Shown piece after piece: positions 31,851-40,153 of a stretch of 64,000 bases of DNA. The stretch's first letter is position 1; every line of letters begins with the position of its first letter. The notes beneath the pieces were generated by a model. It did no database searches. It was given only the letters and a program-made list of their open reading frames with translations, and had not been told where the DNA came from. The translations under genes were made by a program, and so were the position numbers. Origin of the DNA: GCA-2705445 sp002705445. Lineage in GTDB: Bacteria; Pseudomonadota; Gammaproteobacteria; Poriferisulfidales; GCA-002705445. The stretch is from NCBI GenBank assembly GCA_045561235.1, contig JBJKYB010000002.1:744001-808000 (forward strand). Reading direction: 5' to 3'.

Positions 31851-33505
31851 GTGAAGATTTTTCAACATTATTAGAAGAAAGTATTTCTAAATTACAAGTT
31901 AAAGCTGGAACTATAATAAATGGAACAGTAATAGATGTAAAAAAAGATCTAGTAATAGTTAATGCAGGCTTGAAGTCGGAAGGTATGATACCCATTGATC
32001 AGTTTATTGGTTTTGATGGGAAGGTTGAAGTTCAAGAAGGTGATACCGTAGAAGTTACAGTTGATGCAATAGAAGATGGTTTTGGAGAAACAAAATTATC
32101 AAGAGAAAAAGCTAAAAAAGCCAGAGCCTGGGTTTCACTATCTGAAGCATACGAAGAAAAGAAAATTCTTGAAGGTAGAATTACTGGAAAAGTTAAAGGT
32201 GGTTTTACTGTTGATTTAGCAGATATAAAAGCTTTTTTACCTGGGTCATTAGTTGATGTTCGACCAGTAAGAGAGACAACTTATCTTGAAGGAAAAGATT
32301 TAGAATTCATAGTTATAAAAATTGATAAAAAAAGAAATAACGTGGTTGTATCTAGAAAAGCCGTTCTTGAGTCAGAAAATAGCGAAGAAAGAGACGAATT
32401 AATATCCAATTTAGAGGAAGGATCAAATGTAAAAGGTATTGTTAAAAATATTACTGATTACGGAGCATTTTTAGACCTGGGCGGAGTTGACGGATTACTT
32501 CATATTACAGATATGGCATGGAAAAGAGTACGACATCCCTCAGAACTTATATCTATTGGAGACGAAATAGACGTTAAAGTTTTAAAATTTGATAAAGAAA
32601 AAACAAGAGTCTCTCTTGGATTAAAACAGTTAAATGAAGATCCTTGGTTTGAAATTAGTAAAGCGCATCCTGAAGGATCAAAATTAAAAGGTAAAATCAC
32701 AAATATAGCTGATTACGGTTGTTTTGTTGAAATACAAAACGGAGTGGAGGGACTTGTTCATGTATCTGAAATGGATTGGACAAACAAGAATGCTAATCCT
32801 GAAAAACTTGTCACAATCGGACAAGAAATTGAAGTTATGATTCTTGACATTGATCCTGAAAGAAGAAGAATTTCTCTCGGTATAAAACAATGTCAATCAA
32901 ACCCATGGGCTAAATTTATCGAAAGCCATGAAATTGGAGACATTATTACTGGTAAAATCAAGTCGATAACAGATTTTGGAATATTTATTGGTTTGGATGA
33001 TGGTATTGATGGTTTAGTTCATTTATCTGATCTCTCATGGACAGAAAGTGGAGATGTTGCAGTAAGGAACTATAAAAAAGGTGATGATTTAAAGACAACC
33101 CTTATATCTGCTGATATTGAAAGAGAAAGAATCTCATTAGGTGTCAAGCAGCTTACGGTTAATAAGTTTCAAGAATATATTCAAGCTAATCCGAAGGGAT
33201 CAATTGTTAATGGAAAAATTAGAGATAAATCATCAAAAGTAATATCTGTAGAACTTCAAGATTCTGTGACAGGCTCACTAAAACTATCAGAATTACCATT
33301 AGACAAAAGCATAGATTCCATTAATAATAATGATGAGTGTGAGCTAATGATCACAAATATAGACAAAAAAAATCAAGTAATTAGTTTGTCAATGAAAGCT
33401 TTAGAAAAGAAAAATGAAGAGAAAGCATTGGATGACTATAATAAAAGTAATGATTCCGTTGGATCATCCCTTGGAGATATTTTAAAAGAGCAAATTGACA
33501 AGTAA
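31847..33505 (+). CDS. rpsA: 30S ribosomal protein S1
   Basis: A large RNA-binding protein that recruits mRNA to the 30S subunit, particularly mRNAs with weak ribosome binding sites. Six S1 repeats are visible, starting at about residues 18, 105, 190, 277, 363 and 450, with typical VDGLLHITDMAWKRV, VEGLVHVSEMDWTNK and IDGLVHLSDLSWTE segments. At 552 residues it resembles the E. coli protein. Its own start has no ribosome binding site and overlaps the cmk stop, consistent with the autoregulated translation known for rpsA. Confidence 0.97.
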   Translation: MSEDFSTLLEESISKLQVKAGTIINGTVIDVKKDLVIVNAGLKSEGMIPIDQFIGFDGKVEVQEGDTVEVTVDAIEDGFGETKLSREKAKKARAWVSLSEAYEEKKILEGRITGKVKGGFTVDLADIKAFLPGSLVDVRPVRETTYLEGKDLEFIVIKIDKKRNNVVVSRKAVLESENSEERDELISNLEEGSNVKGIVKNITDYGAFLDLGGVDGLLHITDMAWKRVRHPSELISIGDEIDVKVLKFDKEKTRVSLGLKQLNEDPWFEISKAHPEGSKLKGKITNIADYGCFVEIQNGVEGLVHVSEMDWTNKNANPEKLVTIGQEIEVMILDIDPERRRISLGIKQCQSNPWAKFIESHEIGDIITGKIKSITDFGIFIGLDDGIDGLVHLSDLSWTESGDVAVRNYKKGDDLKTTLISADIERERISLGVKQLTVNKFQEYIQANPKGSIVNGKIRDKSSKVISVELQDSVTGSLKLSELPLDKSIDSINNNDECELMITNIDKKNQVISLSMKALEKKNEEKALDDYNKSNDSVGSSLGDILKEQIDK

Positions 33506-33531
33506 AAATCAATAAAAGAGCCTATCGTAAA

Positions 33532-33846
33532 ATGGAAGAAAAAAGACAGACAGTTACAAAATCTGAGCTAATTGAGAAAATTTCAGATAAAATTCCTCAA
33601 TTAGGAAGCAAAGATGTTGAACTTTCGGTTAAGACTTTATTAGAAAAAATAATTGATTCTCTCGCAAAGGGAGATAGAACTGAGGTAAGAGGTTTTGGAA
33701 GTTTTTCCGTCCATTACAGAAGGCCGAGAATTGGTAGAAACCCTAAAACTGGTGATTCTGTATCTTTGCCCGGGAAGAATGCTGCTCATTTCAAACCTGG
33801 AAAAGTCTTGCGTAATAAAATTAATAATTTACACGACATAGATTAA
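33532..33846 (+). CDS. ihfB: Integration host factor subunit beta
   Basis: A DNA-bending HU-family protein. TKSELIEKISDK at the N-terminus, VRGFGSFSVHYRRPRIGRNPKTG and VSLPGKNAAHFKPGK are typical of IHF-beta. The GRNPKTG arm carries the intercalating proline. It has 104 residues. It follows rpsA in the conserved rpsA-ihfB-lapA-lapB order. The ribosome binding site is unclear. A 45-base gap separates it from lapA. Confidence 0.95.
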   Translation: MEEKRQTVTKSELIEKISDKIPQLGSKDVELSVKTLLEKIIDSLAKGDRTEVRGFGSFSVHYRRPRIGRNPKTGDSVSLPGKNAAHFKPGKVLRNKINNLHDID

Positions 33847-33891
33847 TAAAAAACATATAATATAATATAATTAAAAAACTGAATTAATTAT

Positions 33892-34182
33892 ATGTTTAGA
33901 TTAATAGCCCTATTATTAGCAATCATTATGTGCGCGGTTAGTGTAGCTGCAGTCTATTATAATAAAGACCCACTTCTCATAGACCTATATATAATTCAAT
34001 TTACTAATATACCTTTAGGAATTTCTTTATTTTTATCAATGATGTTCGGAGTTCTTATAGCAACTTTCTTTATTATTGGTATTGTGTTTAGCTTGAGAAA
34101 AAAATATAAAAATTTAAAGAAAGATCATGAACTAATTAACAAGGAAGTTCAAAACTTGAGAAGAATACCAATTCAAGAGTAG
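33892..34182 (+). CDS. lapA: Lipopolysaccharide assembly protein A
   Basis: A 96-residue inner membrane protein with two membrane segments (about 3-20 and 41-66) and a cytoplasmic tail that looks like a coiled coil (LRKKYKNLKKDHELINKEVQ). The segment FTNIPLGISLFLSMMFGVLIA corresponds to the DUF1049 region, cited by PLGISLFLSMMFGVLI. In E. coli LapA acts with LapB in LPS assembly and LpxC control. Three bases separate it from lapB, which supports the assignment. Confidence 0.88.
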   Translation: MFRLIALLLAIIMCAVSVAAVYYNKDPLLIDLYIIQFTNIPLGISLFLSMMFGVLIATFFIIGIVFSLRKKYKNLKKDHELINKEVQNLRRIPIQE

Positions 34183-34185
34183 AAT

Positions 34186-35382
34186 ATGTATATAGCAATA
34201 TCAACAATAATTTTTTTTATAATAACAATATCAGCTATTTTATTTTATATTGCAATAAAGTCTTTTTATAAAAAAGATTCTAATTCTATTCCAGTTGAAT
34301 ATTTGCAGAGTATGAATTATCTTATGTCAGAGCAACATGATAAAGCTTTAGATTCTTTTATGTCTATGGTAAATCTAAATAAGGATACAGTTGAAACTCA
34401 CATTATTTTAGGTAATATGTTTAGAAATAGGGGAGAAGTAGATAGAGCAATTAGAATACATCAAAACTTAATAGCAAGACCTGAGTTGCAACCTAAATTA
34501 AGGCAGGAGTGTTCGTTAGAACTTGCTAAAGACTATTTAAAATCAGGTTTTTTAGACAGAGCGGAAACTATCTTAATAAAACTTTCAAACGAAGTTGATA
34601 AACCTGGACAAGTATTAAATTATCTAAAAGAAATTTATGAAACTGAAAAAGAATGGGATAAAGCTATTCAAATAGCTAATAAGATTCAATCAAATACTAA
34701 TAAAGATATGTCAGATATTATATCACATTATTATTGTGAATTAGCTGAACTTGAACTAAATATATTAAAAGATGGAAATCTGGATAAAGCAAGTAAACTT
34801 GCCTATAAAGCTTTTGGATATAACAGAAAATCTTTAAGGGCATTAATACTTATTGGAGATATTTCATATATGACCAAAAATTATGCAGATGCATTAAAAA
34901 GATATTTATTAGTATACGAAAAATACCCTGATAACTCATATTTAGTTATCAAAAAAATTAAAAATACATATGATAATTTAAATAAAAAGGAAAGCTTTTT
35001 AGATTTTATTAAAAGTTTTTCACATATAAATAGTCCAATAGATATTTTTTCAAATGTAGATCAATCTTATTCAGAAAATCTTAGTAGCAAAGAAATTTTT
35101 GAAATATATGAAAATGAGTTTGCCAACAAGAGAGTAAATTTATCGCAATTATCAGACTATTTAAGTTTAATTCAAGAAAATAAAGTAGCTTTTGATAACA
35201 AAAGTTTGAATAATATAAAGAGCTGTATAGATGAACATACTGCAAAAAGTAATTTACACAAATGTGTACAATGCGGATTTAAAAGTGTAAAACATTTCTG
35301 GCAATGCCCAAGCTGTCACCATTGGTCAACAATTAAAAAAAGTGAATTAAACCAGCCAATTAGTAACCACTATGTCGTTTGA
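34186..35382 (+). CDS. lapB: Lipopolysaccharide assembly protein B
   Basis: An inner membrane-anchored TPR protein that regulates LPS synthesis, promoting FtsH degradation of LpxC in E. coli. There is one N-terminal membrane helix at about 3-26, then a series of TPR helices (YLMSEQHDKALDSFMSMV, TVETHIILGNMFRNRGEVDRA). The C-terminus has a rubredoxin-like metal site with HKCVQCGF and QCPSCHHW. At 398 residues it matches the family. Its last 11 bases overlap pyrF, again as in enteric bacteria. Confidence 0.94.
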   Translation: MYIAISTIIFFIITISAILFYIAIKSFYKKDSNSIPVEYLQSMNYLMSEQHDKALDSFMSMVNLNKDTVETHIILGNMFRNRGEVDRAIRIHQNLIARPELQPKLRQECSLELAKDYLKSGFLDRAETILIKLSNEVDKPGQVLNYLKEIYETEKEWDKAIQIANKIQSNTNKDMSDIISHYYCELAELELNILKDGNLDKASKLAYKAFGYNRKSLRALILIGDISYMTKNYADALKRYLLVYEKYPDNSYLVIKKIKNTYDNLNKKESFLDFIKSFSHINSPIDIFSNVDQSYSENLSSKEIFEIYENEFANKRVNLSQLSDYLSLIQENKVAFDNKSLNNIKSCIDEHTAKSNLHKCVQCGFKSVKHFWQCPSCHHWSTIKKSELNQPISNHYVV

Positions 35383-36103
35383 AGATAATTACGAATCACG
35401 AGTAATTGTTGCATTAGATTTTAAAGATAGAAAAGAAGCAATATCAATGGCTAAACTATTCACACCAGAATTATGCAAAATTAAGGTTGGGCTTGAGCTT
35501 TTTGTAAGCTGCGGACCATCAATTATCGAAGAATTAAACTCTTTGGGCTATAAAATTTTTTTAGATCTTAAGTTTCATGACATCACTAATACTGTAATAC
35601 AAAGTTGCATTGCAGCCTCGAAGCTTGGTGTGTGGATGCTTAATGTACATTCAGGTGGTGGAAAAAAGATGATGGAGAATTCAAAAGCAAATCTTTTAAA
35701 AAAAAATTATTCCACCTTACTTTTGGGTGTGACAATTCTAACTTCTTTAGACGAAAATGATATTAATGAGATTGGATACAACACTGATATGAATACCCAA
35801 GTTCTTAAGATGGCAACACTGTGTAAAGAGGCAGGATTGGATGGTGTCGTATGTTCAGCTGAGGAAGCGAAACATCTAAAATTAAAATTTCCAAAAAATT
35901 TTATTTGTGTTTGTCCAGGCATCAGAAGTAATGACGAAGAAAATAATGATCAAAAAAGAATAATAACTCCAACTATAGCAGCAAAAAATGGTGCAGACTA
36001 TATTGTGGTTGGAAGACCTATTATTAAAAGCGAAAATCCTTTAGAATCACTTATTAATATAAAAAAAGAATTTGATAATGGGTTAAAAAATAATGAAAAA
36101 TAA
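35372..36103 (+). CDS. pyrF: Orotidine 5'-phosphate decarboxylase
   Basis: Last step of UMP synthesis. VIVALDFKDRKEA, the catalytic FLDLKFHDITNTV tetrad region, VNVHSGG in the form NVHSGGGKKM, VCPGIRS and ADYIVVGRPI are diagnostic. It has 243 residues. The start ATG lies in the end of lapB, so expression is coupled. Its last 11 bases overlap galU. The lapB-pyrF adjacency is conserved in gammaproteobacteria. Confidence 0.96.
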   Translation: MSFEDNYESRVIVALDFKDRKEAISMAKLFTPELCKIKVGLELFVSCGPSIIEELNSLGYKIFLDLKFHDITNTVIQSCIAASKLGVWMLNVHSGGGKKMMENSKANLLKKNYSTLLLGVTILTSLDENDINEIGYNTDMNTQVLKMATLCKEAGLDGVVCSAEEAKHLKLKFPKNFICVCPGIRSNDEENNDQKRIITPTIAAKNGADYIVVGRPIIKSENPLESLINIKKEFDNGLKNNEK

Positions 36104-36974
36104 TAAAGTAAAGATTGCTGTTTTTCCTGTTGCGGGAATGGGGACTAGATTTTTGCCTGCAACAAAAGCAAATCCAAAAGAGATGCTGCCAATTGTTGAT
36201 AAGCCATTAATACAATATGCAACCGAAGAAGCTGTTGATGCTGGTATAGAAATTTTAATATTTATTACTGGAAGAAATAAAGTTAGTATTCCGAATCACT
36301 TTGATAAGGCTTATGAAATTGAGACAGAGTTAGAAAGAAGAAATAAAAAAGAAGAGTTAAATTTGGTTCAAAATATAGTTCCAGGAAATGTTAAGTGTAT
36401 ATATATTAGGCAAAACCAAGCTTTAGGTTTAGGTCATGCGGTTTTATGCGCAAAACCAGCTGTTGGCAATAATCCTTTTGCTGTGGTTTTAGCAGATGAT
36501 ATGATTTTATCTAAAAAGAAAGGGTGCTTAAAACAAATGGTTGATAGATATAATGAGCTTCAATCATCTATTTTAGCGGTAGAGAAAGTTCAAAAAGAAA
36601 ATCTTCATAAATATGGAATAATAGATGGCTCAAAAAAGAACTCAAAAGATTGGGAGCTTTCAAATATAGTTGAAAAACCAAATAATGAAGAAGCTCCAAG
36701 TGATATGGGTGTAGTAGGTAGGTATATTTTAAAACCATCAATATTTGATATTTTGGAGACAACAAGTAAAGGGGCAGGAGATGAAATTCAATTAACTGAT
36801 GCAATTGCGTCGCAAATTAAACAAGAAAAAGTTTATGCTTATGAATTTGAAGGAACAAGATTTGATTGTGGAAATAAATTTGGATTTATGAAGGCAACAA
36901 TTGAGTATGGACTTAATCACGAAGAGATTGCACCTGAATTGAAGGAATATTTGAAAAATATAAAACTTTATTAA
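36093..36974 (+). CDS. galU: UTP--glucose-1-phosphate uridylyltransferase
   Basis: Makes UDP-glucose for envelope polysaccharides. FPVAGMGTRFLPATKANPKEMLPIVDKPLIQYA is the nucleotidyltransferase head, cited by GMGTRFLPATKANPKEMLP. LGHAVLCAKP, VVLADDMIL, GRYILKPSIF and EGTRFDCGNKFGFMKA follow. It has 293 residues. It ends the long forward block that started with gyrA. Ten bases after its stop lies the reverse-strand tRNA-Asn. No clear terminator is seen in that gap. Confidence 0.96.
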   Translation: MKNNKVKIAVFPVAGMGTRFLPATKANPKEMLPIVDKPLIQYATEEAVDAGIEILIFITGRNKVSIPNHFDKAYEIETELERRNKKEELNLVQNIVPGNVKCIYIRQNQALGLGHAVLCAKPAVGNNPFAVVLADDMILSKKKGCLKQMVDRYNELQSSILAVEKVQKENLHKYGIIDGSKKNSKDWELSNIVEKPNNEEAPSDMGVVGRYILKPSIFDILETTSKGAGDEIQLTDAIASQIKQEKVYAYEFEGTRFDCGNKFGFMKATIEYGLNHEEIAPELKEYLKNIKLY

Positions 36975-36983
36975 TAAAAATAA

Positions 36984-37059
36984 TGGCTCCCCCGGACGGG
37001 CTCGAACCGCCGACCTAGTGATTAACAGTCACCCGCTCTACCAACTGAGCTACAGGGGA
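36984..37059 (-). tRNA. tRNA-Asn(GTT)
   Basis: A 76-base reverse-strand tRNA with encoded CCA. The acceptor pairs TCCCCTG with CGGGGGA, allowing one T-G pair. The anticodon stem GGTGA/TCACT encloses CTGTTAA, giving anticodon GTT. The D loop AGTTGGTA and T loop TTCGAGC are standard. QueG at 13415-14470 completes queuosine, which modifies this class of GUN anticodon. Confidence 0.95.
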
Positions 37060-37122
37060 ATTTATATACAAAATATATTATACGTATTTTTATTTGATAT
37101 TCATAATGTTATTCTAAAAATT

Positions 37123-38031
37123 ATGGTGAAAAATATAAAAAAATATATCATATTATTTTTGATATTTAATAGTGATCAGATATATTCTCATAGTCTATCA
37201 ACAAAAGACCAATTACTAATAAATCATGCTCATAGAACAATATATGTTAATGATGTAGTTGCAAATGATAATCAGAAGATATGGTCAAAATTAATGGAGA
37301 CAGAGTATGATAAGGAGATTAAAAGTAACTATAAAATTGAGATAAAATATAAAGATAAAAAATCAAAGATAAAATTAATAATTTTTCAACCAAAAAATTC
37401 AATGCCAACAAACGCGATTATAGATCTTCATGGTTGTAACGGTATTATGGGAAGGCAAACTCAATGGGCGAGAAAGTTTATTTCCTGGAATTATATGTTT
37501 GTAATAATTGACAGCTTTAGATCTAGAGGAGTTGATACTGTGTGTCAGGATTATTATAAAGTCCCTACATTTCAAAGAGCTATAGATGCACATACAACAA
37601 AAGAATTTATACAAGCAAACTTCAAAAATATAAAAAAAGATTCTATTTCAGTTTTTGGTTTCTCACATGGAGCTACGTCAGTTTTAGATTCCTTATATGA
37701 TTCAATGGGCAATAATGAGAATCCTTTTAAAAACGCAATTGCTTTCAGTCCTTGGTGCTCAGGTCACTATACAAAAATTAATACATCATATACAAAACTT
37801 ATGATTATCACTGGGGACAGAGATACCTGGACGCCTGCAGATAGATGCGAAAAAATGCTTACAACTAATCCAAAAAATTATACACTACATATCTTAAAAG
37901 GTGCATTTCATAGTTTTGATAGTATGATGGATATTCAATCTGTAAAAGGACATACAATAGGGCATAATCAAAAAGCTACAAATGAAAGTTATATTCATGT
38001 GAAAAACTTTCTTGAGATATCATATTATTAG
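37123..38031 (+). CDS. Exported dienelactone-hydrolase-like alpha/beta hydrolase
   Basis: A 302-residue protein with a signal peptide (MVKNIKKYIILFLIFNSDQIYS, cleaved near residue 22). The alpha/beta hydrolase fold shows the oxyanion region IIDLHGCNG, the nucleophile elbow GFSHGAT with its Ser, GDRDTWTPADRC for the acid residue and GAFHSFDS for the His. The spacing fits the dienelactone hydrolase family. A pair of cysteines (TVC and PWCSG) may form a disulfide. The open frame starts inside tRNA-Asn, so ATG 37123, which creates the signal peptide, is the sensible start. The substrate is unknown. Confidence 0.78.
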   Translation: MVKNIKKYIILFLIFNSDQIYSHSLSTKDQLLINHAHRTIYVNDVVANDNQKIWSKLMETEYDKEIKSNYKIEIKYKDKKSKIKLIIFQPKNSMPTNAIIDLHGCNGIMGRQTQWARKFISWNYMFVIIDSFRSRGVDTVCQDYYKVPTFQRAIDAHTTKEFIQANFKNIKKDSISVFGFSHGATSVLDSLYDSMGNNENPFKNAIAFSPWCSGHYTKINTSYTKLMIITGDRDTWTPADRCEKMLTTNPKNYTLHILKGAFHSFDSMMDIQSVKGHTIGHNQKATNESYIHVKNFLEISYY

Positions 38032-38103
38032 GTTAAAAATTTAATTAAGATCAAATACAAAAATTTAAATAAAAATAAATAAAATTTATAATATATTTTA
38101 AAT

Positions 38104-38886
38104 ATGCAAAAAAATACAAAAGATTTTTCAACTTTGAAAAAAAAAATAAATTTCTTAAATTCGCATGATTTATTCAAAAAAAGCGAGTATTTTACACACG
38201 CCGAGTTAAAGGTTTTTATGTCATATCATGTATATGCAGTGTGGGATTTTATGAGTATAGTGAAGTGTTTGCAAAATCATACGTGTCCTTCTACTTTTCC
38301 ATGGAAACCAAATAAATATACAAAAAATGGCATTGCTCATTTGATTAATGAGATAATATACTCAGAAGAGTCAGATGTTGATGAAGCGGGAAATTATTTT
38401 TCACATTTTGATTTGTACATTATGGCAATGGATGATGTCGGAGCCGATACTTCTGCAATCAAAAATTTTATTGCTAATATAACTACTCCTTTCAAAAGGT
38501 TAGAAAATAATAGCGATATAAATATACCTATTGAAAGTAAGGATTTTGTTAATAATACGTTTGAGTGTTTAAGTTTAAATAACTTTGCAAATACTGCGGC
38601 GATATTTACCTATGGAAGAGAAACTACAATTCCCGACATGTTTTCTAAAATATTAAATAAAATAAATAAAAATCAACCAGAATTCGCAAAACTTAGACTT
38701 TATATAAAAAGACATATTGATATAGATAGCTCAAGACATGGTCCTTTATCTTTAAAGCTATTTGAGTATGCTTATAATAATAATCAAGATAAATACGATG
38801 AGGCTATTAAATTTGCAATTAAATCTATTGATAAAAGAATAAATTTATGGGATGGAGTATATAACAAAATTAAAACATTAAGATAG
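38104..38886 (+). CDS. DUF3050 family protein, heme-oxygenase-like fold
   Basis: A 260-residue protein matching DUF3050. The N-terminal region LKVFMSYHVYAVWDFMSIVKCLQ is the family hallmark, cited by FMSYHVYAVWDFMS. EIIYSEESDVDE, FSHFDLYIMAMDDVGAD and YIKRHIDIDSSRHGPLS follow. The family belongs to the heme-oxygenase-like helical fold, in which related enzymes bind a diiron centre with His and Glu/Asp residues; conserved H, E and D residues here would suit this. No signal peptide is present. Its reaction is not known. It follows the exported hydrolase after 72 bases and its end overlaps the convergent aminotransferase by nine bases. Confidence 0.8.
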   Translation: MQKNTKDFSTLKKKINFLNSHDLFKKSEYFTHAELKVFMSYHVYAVWDFMSIVKCLQNHTCPSTFPWKPNKYTKNGIAHLINEIIYSEESDVDEAGNYFSHFDLYIMAMDDVGADTSAIKNFIANITTPFKRLENNSDINIPIESKDFVNNTFECLSLNNFANTAAIFTYGRETTIPDMFSKILNKINKNQPEFAKLRLYIKRHIDIDSSRHGPLSLKLFEYAYNNNQDKYDEAIKFAIKSIDKRINLWDGVYNKIKTLR

Positions 38887-40056
38887 TAATTCTTTTATAT
38901 TTTTCACAGCTATTTTCAAATTCTCTAAACTAGTTGCAAAAGATATTCTAATGTGATTTTTTGAACCAAATGCTGTGCCTGGAACTACTGCGACATCTGC
39001 ATTTTTCAAGAGGTATTCTGAAAGATCAAAATCATCATTTATGCCCTCAAGTTTATTAATTAGACCCTCAACGTTTACAAAGGCATAGAATGATCCGTCA
39101 GGTTTTTTATATTCAAATCCATCAATTTTATTTAATTCAGAATGAAGAAAATCTGATCTTTTTTGATACTCACTTACCATTTTTATAACTTCATCGTTAC
39201 TATATCTCAAAGCTGCTGTTGCTGCTGACTGCGATATTGAGCAAGTGCATGACGTACTTTGTGATTGAATTTTCTTCATTGCTCCAATAATTTCTTTGTT
39301 CCCAGCTGTGTAACCGATTCTCCAACCAGTCATAGCATATGCTTTGGAAACACCATTTAATATTACTGTTTGATCATATAAATTTGGACATACATTTAGG
39401 ATATTAATAAATTTCTTGTTATTAAATATAATGTGTTCATAGATATCATCTGAAGCGATAATTAAATTCGGGTAATTCTTTAAAACTTCACCTATGTCTT
39501 TTAAATCATCTTCATTATAAATAAAACCTGATGGATTTGAGGGGCTATTAAGAAGTAGCATTCTTGTTTTTTCTGTAATATGATTTAGCAGCATTTTTCC
39601 GGTCACTTTATAATTATTATCTGCATTAGTATCAACAAATACTGGTGTTGCGTCAGACAATTTTACTATTTCAGGATATGATACCCAATATGGAGAAGGG
39701 ATTAAAACTTCATCACCCTCATCAAGAACAGCTTGGCACAAATTATAGATACTTTGCTTGCAGCCAGTAGAAACTAATATTTGATCGTGGTCATACTGTA
39801 GATTATTCTCATTTTTAAATTTTTCAATAATAGCTTGCTTTAAAGATGACATTCCATCCACAGGAGTATACTTTGTGTTACCTTCATTAATAGAATCTAT
39901 AGCAGCATTTTTAATATGATTAGGAGTATCAAAATCTGGTTCACCAGCACTTAAGGATATAATATCTTTACCTTGAGCTTTTAATGCGCGAGCCTTCATA
40001 CTCATGGCTATAGTTGCAGATGTTTTTGTATTCGAGATTCTCTTTGAGAGTTTCAT
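38878..40056 (-). CDS. aspB: Class I/II aminotransferase, aspartate aminotransferase (AspB type)
   Basis: A PLP enzyme of 392 residues in the Ib subgroup of aspartate aminotransferases, common outside enteric bacteria. ISLSAGEPDFDTP, GCKQSIYNLCQAV, the NSPSNPSG block, ASDDIYEHI and NGVSKAYAMTGWRIGY with the PLP lysine are diagnostic. The C-terminal region is NHIRISFATSLENL with the substrate-binding Arg. It probably supplies aspartate and may transaminate phenylpyruvate and prephenate, useful because hisC and tyrB are not seen in the aromatic block. The exact substrate range is inferred. Confidence 0.88.
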   Translation of the reverse strand: MKLSKRISNTKTSATIAMSMKARALKAQGKDIISLSAGEPDFDTPNHIKNAAIDSINEGNTKYTPVDGMSSLKQAIIEKFKNENNLQYDHDQILVSTGCKQSIYNLCQAVLDEGDEVLIPSPYWVSYPEIVKLSDATPVFVDTNADNNYKVTGKMLLNHITEKTRMLLLNSPSNPSGFIYNEDDLKDIGEVLKNYPNLIIASDDIYEHIIFNNKKFINILNVCPNLYDQTVILNGVSKAYAMTGWRIGYTAGNKEIIGAMKKIQSQSTSCTCSISQSAATAALRYSNDEVIKMVSEYQKRSDFLHSELNKIDGFEYKKPDGSFYAFVNVEGLINKLEGINDDFDLSEYLLKNADVAVVPGTAFGSKNHIRISFATSLENLKIAVKNIKELLS

Positions 40057-40153
40057 TATTGCAAAATGTATATGTAAACTTACTTGGATATTATGATATT
40101 CTAATCTACAATCATAGTCTTTTTTTTAATTAAAACAATTTATTTATATATAA

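Noticed and set aside
37018..37122. Upstream extension of the exported hydrolase
   Set aside because: It would start inside tRNA-Asn and remove the signal peptide; ATG 37123 is the sensible start.
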